A stretch of 64,000 nt of DNA from Guyanagaster necrorhizus (lineage: Eukaryota > Basidiomycota > Agaricomycetes > Agaricales > Physalacriaceae). Location: NCBI RefSeq assembly GCF_019112545.1, contig NW_025064891.1, forward strand, positions 523,311 through 587,310, read 5' to 3'. Positions within the stretch are counted from its first letter, which is position 1, and the number at the start of each line of letters is the position of its first letter. The translations under genes and the position numbers were made by a program. Under the pieces are notes generated by a model. That model saw only the letters and a list, made by a program, of their open reading frames with translations. It searched no databases and was not told the origin of the DNA. Shown piece after piece: positions 8,747 to 24,901 of the stretch.

Positions 8747-11700
8747 ATGCGGCTCCTTCGTCGCTGCCTTTTTCCTATCTTTGCGAATGCCGTTTTAGCA
8801 GCGTTTCCACTTGTCGACTTTAACCGTATGGGCAAAGTCGGTCTTGTAGGCACCTTTGCTGGTCTCGACTTTTTCCAAAACTCTTCCTCGACGCTCGACG
8901 CATCGACCGCTACCTTACTGTCCCGTTCCGATGACGGCGAACTATCTATTCTCGCTGCCACCAATACAGGCGGCCGCATTGTGGCCGGCTGCGTGCTCGA
9001 CAACGTTTTCTATTTTGGCGGTCTATTCTCATCCATTGGTTCAGCGTCTGCTGTAAATGTCGCGTCGTATACCGCCTCGTCTGACCAATTTGCTGCTCTG
9101 GGTAGCAGCGGGCCCAACGGCCAAGTCGACGCGGTGTTCTGCGATGACAAGAACAAGAAGGTGTGGGTCGGAGGATCTTTTAACTCCCCGGGCTCCTCTA
9201 TCGCTGTTTGGGATCCCAGTGCAAGCTCATGGTCGGCACCTCCGTTCAAGGGCGTTACAGGTGCAAATGCGCGGGTGCTTTCAATTACCACCAACTCCTC
9301 CGAGTCTAGTCTTTTCTTTTCCGGCTCCTTTATTATATCTTTTGAAGGCAACGGGACCATCATCAACAGCACAAATAATCCAAACGTTCCCTTCTCCGCG
9401 GGCGCCACCCCTTTTTCCTCGTCTCTCGTTCCCATCCCTCTCCAGAGTGCCGAGCTCGTCGCCTCTCCATCATCTACAGACGCCGATTTCAGCAATATAA
9501 CCAACGTTTTGTGCCCCGCGGGTGAGGATGGTGCCGGAAACACCTGGTTTGCAGCAGACCAGAATACTGCTGTGATTACCGCGCGCACATTCTCCTTCAT
9601 TAATGCCGACGGCATTCGTCTAGGAAACACTTTCTTGGATAATCATGGCACGACAGGTTTCAGGTATGAGCTTCTTGTCTTGCTGCGTTGGCATCCTCCT
9701 GAAAATCATTACAGTGTCACTACCATCCCAGATAACACCGTGCAGACGCTACGCTATCTAGATCCCACGACAAACGAGAATGTTACCTGCATTGATCCCT
9801 GCTCGTTGTCTACCAATTCTTCTCTCCTCTATCAAGACTTTCTGTTCGAGGACAACAGTTTGTCTATAACTGGTGTAGAAGTGAAGTTGTCAGAATGGAC
9901 GGGTAATGGACCCGGGCTCCATATTTTCCAACTCCTTTCATCGGGTGCCTTTGCTTCTGCCGTTGATTCTGAAAACAGCCAATCGTGCTACGCCCCAAAT
10001 GCTTCCAATGCTACCCACACTGGCGATTGGCAAGTGAAGATTGCCAACACAAATATTTCAGGGACCACCCAGTCTATCTTAGTGTCGACGGTTGACGTAG
10101 GAACTTCGGCGGCGAATGGACCAAGCGTAACATGGGCTCCATATGTATCCGCCTCTGGTGAATACGTGATGAACATGTTGGTCCCGGGATGCACCAATTT
10201 CCAAGACTGCGACATGCGCACTTCTGTTGAAGTCACTGTCTTCCCAGGTGAAGGCTTGGATCCTTGGGTGACACAGGTTTCGCAGCAGAACAGCGATGAC
10301 GCAGTTGTTCTTATATACAGTGGTCCAGTCATCCCATCATCTCCGAATTTCGTCACCACCGTGTCTATGACGTTGTCTGATAACCCGACTGGTACTGGAC
10401 AAGGAGGACAGTACGAGTTAGTTGCCGATCGCATCGAGTTGGTTCTTACCTCGGCGAACATCACATCCAACTCCAGCAATACTAGTTCAAATGGAAGTTT
10501 AACGACGTCGGGGACTAGAAACAGCTTCGGATTCTTCGAATGGCCTCTAGATTCTGACTCCACCAACGACGCAACCGCCACCCTTCCTAACTCAACAGAG
10601 ACCTCTCTAGACGGAGTTGGCTTCGGAATCGATACTGCCGTTGGAAGCATCAGCAGTTTGACCTCGTCTAATTCTGCAATCGTGACGGTTGCTCATCATA
10701 CCTCCGGTTTATTCGTTGGCGGCAATTTTACGCTATCGTCTGGTAGCGCATCAGGCGCTAGAAACATAGCAGTGTACAGAAATTCAGAGCTTCTAGGACT
10801 GAATGGTGGAGGTTTGAATGGACCAGTCACGGCCTTCGTTTTGGTTGAGAACACCCTATACGTGGGGGGATCCTTCGACGACACAACGGCCACTACTGCC
10901 ACAGGGCTGTCTAGTATCGCTGCGTATGATGTTCAAACAGATGAGTGGAGTCGTCTGGGAGGTGGTGTAAATGGCAAAGTTACTTCCTTGGGATATTCGG
11001 ATGGCCAAGTCCTGGTTGCTGGCGAATTTACCGAAGTGATGTCCTCACTCGGCGTTTCCGGCACTAGTGCCGGTGGATTTGCGGTTTGGGACATTGCGAA
11101 GTTGTCATGGGTCAATAGCGGCGGATTCATCGTTGGGGACCTCTCCTTTGTCGGTAATGGCACAGGCTCGCAGCAGTTCATATCAGGAAACGTTGCTGCG
11201 TCACAAAGGTACGGTGCCAGCGGCATGGTTTTTTTGCAAAACAGCGACAGTGATACTCCTGCGGTAACACCGTTAAGCGTAGAACTCGATTCCAATGTGA
11301 ACAATGCATCATCTTCCTCTTCAATGGCATCCAAACGACGCCGGGAACATCACTCGAGGGCATCTCCTTGGATGCCTTATGTTGCACTTTCGCGGTTCTG
11401 GTCCCGACAGTCGTCTTCATCCGTCAGAGTAACGTCGTTACCTACACCCATCTCCGCGTCTGCACCGTCTGTTCTGGCAGGGGCCTTCTGGACGAATAGT
11501 ACGTCGTCTGTAGAGGTTGCCATCATTGGTGGAAACTTTTCTTTCACCAATGGAGGAACGGAAGCGTTCGCGGTCGCCATCTACGACGCGGATTCAGGAT
11601 CTCTGAATAGGTTAAATGGCTCCCAGATCAACGGCACAGTGCGAACGCTTCTCGTAGACGGTGACGTGCTTTATATAGGTGGCCAATTTACGATTTCAGC

Positions 11701-13309
11701 AACCAGTGTCAATGGTTTCGCTATCTACAACTTAGTCAGTCAGGAATGGGACATTTCCGGCCTCCAAAGCTTCCAGGCAGACTCTGGTTCCACCGTCACC
11801 GTGTATTCTATCACCACATCGGCATTCAAGGATAATACGATCATCGTAGCAGGTTCTTTCGCTCAGGCCGGATCCCTACCTTGTCAAGGTATATGTTCTA
11901 TGGACACCACTTCCAAACAGTGGAACATATTGGGGGAGGGCATTCAGGGAGAGGTGTCTTCCGTTTCATATGCTGGAGTGCGTGAATTTTGAAAAATATC
12001 GGCGTGCGCCACACTTATTTGCCTTCTTTAACAGGATAATGAAGAGTTGCTGGTTGCGGCAGGCTCCATTGCGCTCTCTGACAACACAGAAGCCAACGTC
12101 GCGCTGTTTAGCTTCTCGAATTCATCATGGGCAACTGTCGGATCCGGAGATGACATCCCTGGGCCTGTCACCGCGCTGGAAGTAAATTCGGCGAATTCGA
12201 GTAGCATATTCGCAGCCGGAAAGTGAGTTACACACCTTACTTTCTCATCTATCCACTCAAACTGTGAACTAGAACTTCTGATGGTGCATCGTTTTTAACC
12301 TTCTGGAATGGTCAGACCTGGAATACCCTCTGTGCGAATTCTCTAGTTATCTCTTACAAAGTACAAAATCTCAACCTTTTCTTTAGCCTCGACCTTCGAG
12401 AGCACCACAATTGTTACGCAGCTCATAATGGTCCCTTTGCAAGATACGCACGCCAGCTCAGGGGTTATTGAATCTGACCGCATGCTCATGATATCTGGTT
12501 CCTTGGACGACCCCTCTTTTGGCAATGCATCTTCTGCTCTATACGATGGACAATCATACATACCTTATATCGTATCGTCATCCAACACAGGGTCGACGGG
12601 TGCCGTAGCGGCCTTATTCCATTCTTTCGCTTCATTCAATTTTACTCAGCACCGTGAGCGCCGTGTTCAATTTCTTTCTCCTTGCAGGTCATTAACTATC
12701 TGCAGATTTCTTGGCTACTGGCGTGGTTATCTTGATATCCATTGCAATCGCGGCCGGCGTCGTGTTTTTGTTGGCCCTGATTGGAATTTTGTGGACTCTT
12801 TTCTCTAGGCGCGACGAGAAGCTCAATAAACTTGATGTTGTGGATGACGATGACGATTCAACACATCATCGACCTTCATCTCTGCTTGAGCACATCAACG
12901 CAGCAACAAGAGCTACTGTGTTAGGCGGGGCTGCATATGACCAGTATGATGACAAGGAGGAGGAGAAGATCCAGCGCGATGCACCATCACCTACACCAGA
13001 TGCGGATCCTTTTGGTCCAGATGGGAGCAACTATCTGCGGGCAGAGACACCCTCTGACGCCATGGGTGGACTCATGGGAGAAGATACGAGTCGACCTGCG
13101 CACGCAAGATATTCTTTTGATGGAGCAGGCGAGGGCGAACTGCCTCTCACTGCAGGTGCTGAGGTGGAAGTGCTTGATGATAGAGACACCGCGTGAGTAG
13201 CGACCTTCTGTTTACTTGAAGGAAACTAATGTTTATGAACAGCTGGTGGTATGCGCGTGATGTACGAACTGGTCAGGAAGGGGTAGTGCCAGCTGCGTAT
13301 TTGTATTAG
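8747..13309 (+). CDS. RAX2: Rax2-type cortical polarity marker with C-terminal SH3 domain
   Basis: About 1415 aa from seven exons: 8747-9663, 9715-11977, 12035-12222, 12273-12331, 12387-12653, 12706-13192, 13243-13309. It starts with a signal peptide (MRLLRRCLFPIFANAVLAAF). A very long extracellular beta-propeller/Kelch-like region follows, with many N-x-S/T sites and repeats such as VGGNFTL, VGGSFDD, IGGNFSF and IGGQFTI. A single membrane helix (VVILISIAIAAGVVFLLALIGILWTLF) leads to an acidic cytoplasmic tail. The tail ends in an SH3-like domain (ARYSF, GELPLTAGAEVEVL, WWYARD, GVVPAAYLY). Rax2 marks growth sites at the plasma membrane. The tail SH3 suggests direct recruitment of a Pro-rich partner. 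The family call rests on the signal peptide, repeats and helix together. Confidence 0.85.
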
Positions 13310-13909
13310 ACCGCTCCTGGATATTCCAATCGTTTATTTGTCGCTTGCATTGTTACATATATATATACCCCATCACGATTTCTTTTTCTTATTGACGGTT
13401 TACCAAATCTGCTATCCATTATTATAGTACCTAGTCGTCGCTTTGGTTGTTTGGAGTGTAATTATTAAGTCAATGACATTATGTTCACTACTGTCGGGGT
13501 AGATCTTGCTTATTCGTGACTGTCAGCTTTAACGTATATCGAATTCTGCCTTCCTCATGCTTCCCTGCCCTATGAGGTCCTCATACATACAGCATGTGAC
13601 CATCGTTCAAATACGCCTACTCTGATAAAGGAAGAGGACCTCAAGCTACTGTTATGAAGGGGGGCTACTAGTATATCTACTAGACTCGGATGCTGTGCTG
13701 GGAAATTCGTAACTGTAATTACTTAGATATTCTAAGCATCATGCCTCACTCGAACAATTCATGAAATCCGTACCCGCAAAGTCAAATGCCTGACCCTCAC
13801 ATTGGCCTACTGCTTTCTCACTCACCACGGGCCGTCCTCTGCCATCCGATTCATCATTGGCAAGGCCAGTCAGAGATCTCAATATCTGATAGTCGGTACT
13901 CAGTGGATA
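13310..13909. other. Intergenic region, 600 nt
   Basis: Convergent 3' ends of the RAX2 and REI1 genes. AT-rich 3'-UTR-like sequence with a short TATATATATA run near 13358. I see no gene, repeat or RNA in it. Its right part may be REI1 3' UTR if that gene stops earlier than drawn. Confidence 0.4.
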
Positions 13910-15583
13910 CTAGGAGGAACGGTGGTAGGACCAGTAGCGGTGCTCTATTCCATTACCAATCAGTAAGAAATCACGCCTTATACTGTAGACAATTGTTCTG
14001 AAGCATTGATACATGATAGGAGCGAGTGAGAACATATCATCAATATGTCTATTGGGATCTGGACAACAAAAATCATTGATCACTGTAAATCGGTAGTTAG
14101 TAAGAAGTATCGGGCAGAGAATTAAAATATTCGCCTGGAGCACTGCACACAGAGATAAGTGATGGATAGATGATAGAAATGAGGTGGCACCTACATGGGT
14201 CTCTGTAGTGTTTCTGGTGGTTGTTGATGAAACCGACTTTGGTCTTGAAATCTTCACGTCGCTTCTGGTCTCTAAACTCTCGAACATGTTTCCCAGCCTC
14301 ACGTGCTTCGCCACGATTTCTCGCTTTCACAACATCCGTACCGCTGCCAAATGCGCCGAAGCCGCCCTTTCGTGGCACCAGTACTGAATGTTTGTCCGCT
14401 AACAATTGTCGCACGAGAGCTTTGCCGGAATTCGGATCCTCATCTTTACGTCTTGAAAGGGCCGCAAAGGATTGGGCATAGTACCGACGCATACTACGAT
14501 GCCCTATGCGTGCACCTGACGGAAGGACGAGCTCATAGTGAGAATCCCCATAGGCGAGCTGGTTGTCGGATAGGTCATCTGCGCTCCCGTCTTCTGACTC
14601 TACGTCTTCGACGACTTGATCTGCATCTTCAATGTCATCACCCTCAACATCTTCCCATTCGCCATCCTCTTCCTTGCTCGCTGCATTAGTATAGGAGCTG
14701 GTGAAGTCATAGTAATCGGAGAACTCGAGCCGATCCGTTTCGGTGTCGTACGCGATTTTGCAATGAGCCTTATCCTGCATGTGTTTTCGGACCGCCTCAA
14801 GAGTACGGAACTCTCGACCTTTGCCGTTGCAGTGGATACAAACGCTTCCGATGGCTATTTTCTCCCCGAGATAGTCGATTAGACCTGGCAGGTCAACCAG
14901 ATAGTCTGCATCGGGAATAAAAAATGAGTGTGCAGAGGACATATGGGTGAGATTATTCTCCAATGAGTCTGCTTCCTCTGGGCAGAATAGGCACTGGGTT
15001 CGCGATATCCGTGAACGAGCGGCCGCAATTTTTGCATCGATGGTTTGGTTAATTTCATCATCCGAGGCCGCATCGTCGACAATGAGTGTTGCCGGAGATG
15101 AGGATACTGGTAGAGATTTTGGGATGTCTTGGTTTGTAGGAGCGTCCTGGCTTAATGATCCCCTGGTAACAGATCGTAGCTCATTATCCTTGTGTCGTTT
15201 AGAATTCAAATGGGATCGATAAGCATTCTCAGTGGAATACGTTTTGCTACGAAGGTAAGTAAAAAAAAATGAAACGTTTGGGATGTAGAGGAAAACTTAC
15301 TTGCATACATTGCAACTGGACCCATTCGGAGACGACATCACTGCAGTCTCAGCCCTTCGCTCTAGTACTTTTTCGTTGAAGACCGCAGCACTGACAGGAG
15401 GCAGAGATGCGACACGACGCTTCATGTTGTATCTGTGGTGGTCCGACCTGTAATGCATTCCTAATTTTCAAGTTAAGAGACAGTTAGAACGAGGAGGAAA
15501 GGGCGCCGACTTTGTTCCTGAGCAGAGAGGAATGCAATGGAACATGATATGCAGGTAAAGAGGGATTGCTGAGATGAATCCAT
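13910..15583 (-). CDS. REI1: Rei1/ZNF622-type 60S maturation zinc-finger protein
   Basis: Cytoplasmic factor that helps release Arx1/Alb1 and recycle shuttling factors from pre-60S ribosomes. Exons: 15511-15583, 15301-15460, 14195-15246, then a last exon beginning at 14142. Up to four C2H2-type fingers are visible: FTCISC...H-x-S-D-H-H, CNVCKKTY...HLNSKRH, CLFCPE...HMSSAHSFFIPD, and CIHCNGKG...HMQDKAHC. An acidic segment follows, then the conserved block ELVLPSGARIGHRSM and the C-terminal basic region ending NNHQKHYRDPLLQ. Homologues normally stop right after DPLLQ. Here the frame stays open for about 74 more codons to 13910, so the true C terminus is uncertain (perhaps another splice). N-terminal joins are supported by finger spacing. 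Confidence 0.85.
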
Positions 15584-15688
15584 GGCTAAAAAGGGAGCTG
15601 GTAGTAAGTATGCGTCAGAGACTATTACATAGGAAATTTATCATACTTATTATATATTATATATATAACTAAATATTTCAATTACTCA

Positions 15689-17068
15689 TCACAGGCGCTG
15701 AATCAGGATGGTCGTGTCATCCATCCACCGGTCCGTGCGTTCTACGGTCATCATCTGAGATACTTTATCCTCATCTGCGCCCCCAAGGGCGGCTCGCAAG
15801 AGATACAAGGCTGCGTTCGTGCCCTTAGTCCAGACTACAGGTCCAATTATCTCCAGCCACCATTTTCCAAGTGCCGAAATATCGAGGGTACCACCGTCTC
15901 GGCTGTCACCCTCAGAAAGATCCATCAATCCATCTGTGCACATCACGAGACAGGCCCTCGCTTTGCTGTTTGGGTCTAGCGTAAGGTGTCTGACGTCGGC
16001 AATGTTGGATACATATGGCGGCGTGAAACTCCTTTTTATGAATTCCCCGACCGACTGCTGAGTACGGAAGCCAGGAGCTGCGTTCAAGAACACACGTTCA
16101 GTATATACTCGGGGTAGTTTGAACTCATGGTCACCCAGAGCTGGAAGCGCTGAGATCAGATATCTTTCGTCGGCAAAATACTCGTGAACTTACCCCGCGT
16201 GACAGCAATGGCTCCGAGAACCCTATGCCTCAGTATGCATTCGGGTTCGTCTGGGTGCTCTTGCCTGATTCTCTCCACTTCGCTGCTTTCAGCAGCATTG
16301 TGATTAGAGCTTAAGAGAATAGCATCCCAGCCCCCAGACTCGTCTTGCCTGCCGTAAACTTGTTATCGTGAAACAAACGTTGCCGCAGAAAACTAAAACA
16401 CACCTGCTTGGCAGTCCCCCAAGCTTGCCACCCAAAGGTGCGTCTTGGCGGGGTCTACAAGGGAGACTAGGACAGTAGTTCCCCTCATGCAATGCAGCAC
16501 CTTGGCAATGTTCTGGCTGCCTCGATCCGAGTCATTGATAATGTCCCTAATGGCGGCATCAGAGAGTCTGCCCAAGGCTTGAGGGTCCGGAAATATCTCG
16601 AGGAGGTCATGGGCAATAGCATTGTCTAGTGATGAGATAGCGTTGACGAGCACATCCGAGATAGACGTTGGACTGTAATCTATGTGATTATCCAGGAAAC
16701 CTTGGATGTGTTGCTTCACGATAGAGGGCAGCATTTGGACGGCATAGTCGGCAGTTTCTTCTCCAGCATGCCCTGGGGGGTTTGTCAGTCCAATGGCTAC
16801 GGCAGAAAAGAATTTGATAGTCACCATCAAAGACAGCATGGAAGTACCAGATGCCAGTGGAGAGATTCCAATCCTGTACCACATACCGATCCTGACTGTA
16901 GCACTCTGGGTTGGGGGATGGCTGGAAGGAAACCGAATCCGTCGAGCCGTGCGTGTTGGTAGAAGCCAAACGAGCGAGCTCGTAGGAGAGATCTGGCTCA
17001 GAAAGTAAGGTATACGTCCAGGCAGCACCGGGATAACCAAGATCAGTTGTGCGAGGATCAGTACTCAT
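15689..17068 (-). CDS. PP2C-family (PPM) protein phosphatase, pyruvate-dehydrogenase-phosphatase-like
   Basis: Metal-dependent Ser/Thr phosphatase of 409 aa from four exons: 16825-17068, 16404-16772, 16194-16358, 15689-16140. PPM signature motifs appear in order: FHAVFDGHAGEETA (metal-binding Asp and Gly), WVASLGDCQAV, AVTRALGDHEF, MCTDGLMD and WMDDTTILI. The insert architecture and the sequence around LPRVYTERVF resemble the PDP/Ptc5 branch. No clear mitochondrial presequence is seen, so the location is open. The third exon needs a 45-nt intron ending AACAAG, chosen because it restores QAVYGRQDESGGWDAILLS. Divergent from the CLASP-like gene over 230 nt. Confidence 0.85.
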
Positions 17069-17298
17069 TGCTGTCAACAATTATTTCCAAGTACAGTGTA
17101 CTTGTAGTTCCAGGGCTGAATAATGCAGGTCCTAGGGCAAAGGTACAACCAAATTGACCGGAAACTTGAATGAACTTAATGGTCATTTAATTTCGAAATT
17201 GATTTCGTGGTGGCAGTGCACTGCTACCGCGGGCACGTGATGTTTGGTGTCCCGCTTGCTGTCGTTCCGCTACACCTTGTACTCGAACCAATACCAGC

Positions 17299-19642
17299 AT
17301 GTCCCTGCAGGTCAGTCTCTCCTCTTTCTGCCGAAAGACGTACTACCATCTTTCCAGATTTCGTCTGCAAACGACGTCAAGCTTCGCATCGAGTCCATCA
17401 TTCCCCGTCTCACCCTTATCGAAACGGAGGAATCTTGGGACGCCATTGCCACCTCGATAACCACTATTACACAAGTATGCCGGGATGGTGGCTGTGACTA
17501 TCCAGAAACAATAGTTCCCTCTCTACGTGCGCTGTCGATTCCAATTACTAGCGCTATCAAATCGGAACGAACACGGTTGTCGGGTGTGGCCATCGACTGT
17601 ATCACGGAATTGGCTACTGGTCTTGGCACATCCTTCGAATCCCTTCTTCCAGCATTTTTTCCGACCCTCCTTTCAGTATGTGCACGTACAAACAAAGTCT
17701 TCGTGACTCGCGCTCGAGCCTGCATTCTCGTCATCATCGAGTCCACGCAACTCCCTTCAATTCTGCCATATTTCGTTCACTCTATCAAGGACAAGTCGAC
17801 GTCGCTGAGACTGGTGGCTGCAATAGGTGTCTTGACGTGCATGAATTGCCTTAATCCACCAGACTTGGAGAAGGAGGTTCGTGCAAAAGAAATCGAGAAT
17901 CTGATCAAGGCGACGACAAGGGATGCAAATGCAGATGTTAGAAAAACTGGAAGAAAAGTTTTTGAGGCCTTTAAAGTTTTATTGCCTGATAGAGTGGACA
18001 AGTACGTTGACTATCTACAACCGGTCACTGCGTTATTAACGTTCGTTCTAGTTTCATCGCTCCCCTTACACCAACAATCAAGAAGTATCTGGACATTGGC
18101 CCCCCCAAAGGTGTACTGCCTCTCCCATCACTACATGCCTCGACCTCCGACAACACGAAGAGTCACTTGTCTCGTTCTACATCTGCCCTTTCATCTTCAT
18201 CTTTGCAATCCAAATCGAGTGAGTCACGACCCGCTCCAATGTTGACCCATTCGGCATCGTCGAGTAGGGCAAGTTCACGTTCTCGCACTGTTCCAAAGGA
18301 CATGAAACCAGTCGAGGTGTCGGGCCCTAAGAAGGGAAGCATGCCGCCTCCAGATACCATTCCTACAAGACCTACGCAGCCTTTACGGCATCCGGTCCCG
18401 CCTTTGAAATCTACTTCAGTCCCGTCAGCTAGCAGTGACAAGAAGCCTACCCCGCCGTTACGACCATGCATGCCAGCCTTCCGCCCAGCAATAAATCTCA
18501 AATCTGCACCCGCGCATTTAGGTAGTGTCGTCACTCGCGGACCTCGAAGGGAAGTTATACCTTCGCAACATCCGTCAGCGCCAAACAGCCGAGCCCAGCG
18601 GGCACCATTACCATTACCAGGCACAGTGCGCAACGATGAGTCTGACAATGGCAGATCAATGAGAAGTATTCGATCTATTCAGCAGTCAACTGCGTTCCAA
18701 GCGACTCGATCTGCTTCGTCGAATGATAGACCCAAGATCATCATTGGCCAGAAGCCTGAGTTGCCTCAATTGACCATGAAACCGACATATGCTGACAGCA
18801 AAGTAAAGACAAAGCCCTCGGTGAACCCTGTGGCCAAAGCAGAAGCGTCAACTGCTAGTAAACGACCACCTGTGGCTCAGAAGAAGCCAGAGAAAGCAGC
18901 AGCGATCGGGAAGCCAATGTGGGGTAGACGACCTGCCAAACCACCGGTCCCGAAACATCCCCTCCCCAGCAGAAGTGTTCCTGTGCGTTCTCGGACAACG
19001 ACAGCGTCATCTGCAAAAACGGAAGCGTCCTCGTCGAAGGACGCTAAGGAGGGAAGTACTGGCGAGGACGTGGGGGACAAGGCACAGGCTGATGCTGAAG
19101 GTGCCAGCGTCCCTGTCGAGGACGCTGCAGAACGTGTACACGAAGATGAAAACAACGTCCTAGAGCCACAGTCAACACCCCCCATTTCATCTGATCATGA
19201 CGATGAAGCACCCGATGAGGGAGCTCCTGACAGTTCGAACGAAACTGTGAAAGCTGAAGAAGCAACGGATACTGTCAAGAACATCCCACTGCAAATCATC
19301 GTTGCAAGACCGTCTCCGTTTTCGGTGGATGCTCCTGCCACACCGCCGTCAAGTCAAGGAGATAATGTGGTAAAGCTGCAAAAAACTCCCATTTCGGCTT
19401 TGCTGTCTTCGATAGAGCAAGGGTTCCTACTTACGCCGGTTTCGCCTCTGTCTCCACCAATATCGTATCTATCATACCCTCTGGGGATGAATAATGCAAG
19501 TAACATGGCCACGCCGTTCCCTCTGCAACCCAAAACACTGTTCGGTGTCTCGTCGGATTCTGGAGCGGAGAAAATCATGCATGCTTGGCCGATGGATAGG
19601 CCACATTTAATGGTTGCTGAGGGCGAGAACGAATGGAGGTAG
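17299..19642 (+). CDS. CLASP-like single-TOG microtubule-binding protein
   Basis: 748 aa from three exons: 17299-17310, 17358-18001, 18052-19642. The first exon holds only four codons. Residues about 5-230 form a CLASP N-terminal/TOG array of HEAT repeats (WDAIATSITTITQVC, RLSGVAIDCITELATGLG, ACILVIIESTQLPSILPYF, DANADVRKTGRKVFEAF). The rest is disordered, rich in Ser, Pro, Lys and Thr, with SRSTSALSSSSLQSKSSES and several basic patches suited to microtubule lattice binding. No second TOG and no C-terminal CLASP coiled coil are seen, so it is shorter than Stu1/Cls1. Role inferred: microtubule stabilisation or rescue. A more general HEAT-repeat protein cannot be excluded. Confidence 0.75.
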
Positions 19643-19822
19643 CAGATGTGGTCCAGAGGTCGCTTCATTGCCGTATACACTCACGTTCTTAATCAATAAG
19701 TAGATAGCTTCATATACGTATTCAATATGGAAGAGTTGTAATAGACACATTGGCAATGAAGCAATTTCCTGTCAACGTAAATGTGAGATACATGTAAACG
19801 CTAAGCGTCGACAAACATACCC

Positions 19823-20161
19823 TCAATGCGAGAGATATTTCCTGTGCTTCGCCCTGCGCCTAGCTAATATCTTCCTTCCTCCTCGGGACTTGAGCCGTGC
19901 CAGAAAGCCATGTCTACGCTTCCTCTTTCTCTGTGACGGCTGATATTCAGTGCCCATCTGGGCGAAACGGAGCTGCTGCAAGGATCCTAGGGTGGGTGAA
20001 GGGTTGGCGAGGGATTGCGCAAGGAAGGGGATGGCTCTGGCGAAGGATATTATGGGAGCATTGTGGTGCTGAAGAGTGCGAGGCCGTGAGAGAGATAACA
20101 CAGTAGAGAGACGCGGAGGACGCGCCAGCAGTTGCAGCAGGCCGGGAGGTACTCGAGGCAT
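19823..20161 (-). CDS. MRPL34: Mitochondrial large-subunit ribosomal protein bL34m
   Basis: Intronless 112-aa protein. A long basic presequence (Leu/Arg/Pro/Ser-rich, about 65 aa) precedes the bL34 core: [19 protein letters not shown], then [19 protein letters not shown]. This matches the bacterial L34 signature (RKRKRxHGFRxRM...GRxVLxxRRxKGRxxL). It acts in the mitoribosome. It lies divergent to the alanyl-tRNA synthetase gene. Confidence 0.95.
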   Translation of the reverse strand: MPRVPPGLLQLLARPPRLSTVLSLSRPRTLQHHNAPIISFARAIPFLAQSLANPSPTLGSLQQLRFAQMGTEYQPSQRKRKRRHGFLARLKSRGGRKILARRRAKHRKYLSH

Positions 20162-20214
20162 TGAACCAACGATTAATTAAATAAGAAAAATAAAAATAAT
20201 AATGCACACGTGAC

Positions 20215-23869
<3,655 letters not shown>

Positions 23870-24192
23870 TCATGTGTACTTTTTATTTACAAGGGCCCTT
23901 TTATAGGCCCCTTTTTATAGAGTGCTTGTCACAACGTGTCACACTGAGCCAAATAGAGCACGCAAAAGATCTCTCTTCCTTGCAGGGAAAATACAGACGA
24001 CGTTCACCGCAAGGCTAATCTACTCTCAGGTGAGTCTATTTCTAGATGTGAAAGGGATGCTGCATGGGTATATGGGACGACAAGGAGATTGACAGGAGGA
24101 AAACTGTAGATTTGAAGCTGGATGGAGAGTGTGGGGTGAGGATGTACTTGATGCTGATTTTTTCGGGTTGTGCAGGCATACGACTAGCGACG
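23870..24192. other. Intergenic region and probable 5'-UTR intron of the uS13 gene
   Basis: A CAG/GTGAGT donor near 24029 and a TTGTGCAG acceptor near 24176 would remove a leader intron just before the uS13 ATG, common in ribosomal protein genes. Near 23893-23919 GGGCCCTTTTATAGGCCCC is a short imperfect palindrome downstream of the AlaRS stop. No other gene seen. Confidence 0.4.
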
Positions 24193-24828
24193 ATGTCTCT
24201 CGTTGTTCCGGAGGCTCACCAGCAGTTCCAAGTGGGTAGTTTTTCCTGGAGTGGAAGGGAGAGTGACTAAAATGTTGTTGCAGCACATTCTTCGACTTTT
24301 GAACACCAACGTCGATGGAAAGCGCAAAATCATGTACGCGCTGACTGAGATTAAGGGTGTTGGACGACGATACTCCAACTTGGTGTGTAAAAAGGCTGAT
24401 GTTGATCTCAACAAGCGGTGAGTAGGGAAGGAGGAGGATTGGATTGAAGATTCTTATTATGAAACAGGGCGGGAGAGCTCAACTCTGATGAGCTGGAGCG
24501 GATTGTGACGATCATTCAAAACCCGACACAGTTCAAGATTCCGACGTGGTTCTTGAACAGACAAAAAGATATTGTGGACGGCAAAAACTCGCAGATTCTG
24601 TCGAACGGAGTTGACTCGAAGCTGCGTGATGATCTTGAGCGGTTGAAGAAGATCAGGGCACACCGTGGATTGCGACACTACTGGGGCCTGCGTGTGCGTG
24701 GACAGCACACGAAGACGACTGGTGAGTGGAATTTATTTGGTTGTGGGAGAAGACAAAATAACTAACATATTTAAATGATTTCAGGGCGGCGTGGCAAGAC
24801 TGTTGGTGTGTCCAAAAAGCGTGGCTAG
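24193..24828 (+). CDS. RPS18: 40S ribosomal protein S18 (uS13)
   Basis: 156 aa from four exons: 24193-24231, 24284-24417, 24468-24721, 24785-24828. The chain carries the complete eukaryotic uS13 signature: [43 protein letters not shown], then [20 protein letters not shown] and the basic end [14 protein letters not shown]. It sits in the 40S head and contacts P-site tRNA and bridges to the 60S. The ORF starts [13 protein letters not shown], as in other fungi. Confidence 0.98.
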
Positions 24829-24901
24829 ATAATAATTAGTAGTTTATAGCACGTGATGTTGATGTTGATGATAACAAGTATTCCTTTTACTTGTCCTTTC
24901 A

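Noticed and set aside
9010..9630. 206-codon minus-strand ORF opposite RAX2
   Set aside because: It is the exact antisense of a strongly supported coding region, and its sequence has no family features; codon bias of the sense gene keeps the opposite frame open.
18163..18648. 161-codon minus-strand ORF opposite the CLASP-like gene
   Set aside because: Shadow of the Ser/Pro-rich tail; Gly/Arg-rich content follows from the sense sequence and there is no start context or homology.
23893..23919. GGGCCC...GGCCCC palindrome after AlaRS as a bacterial-type terminator
   Set aside because: The genome is eukaryotic, so a Rho-independent terminator is not expected; probably chance.
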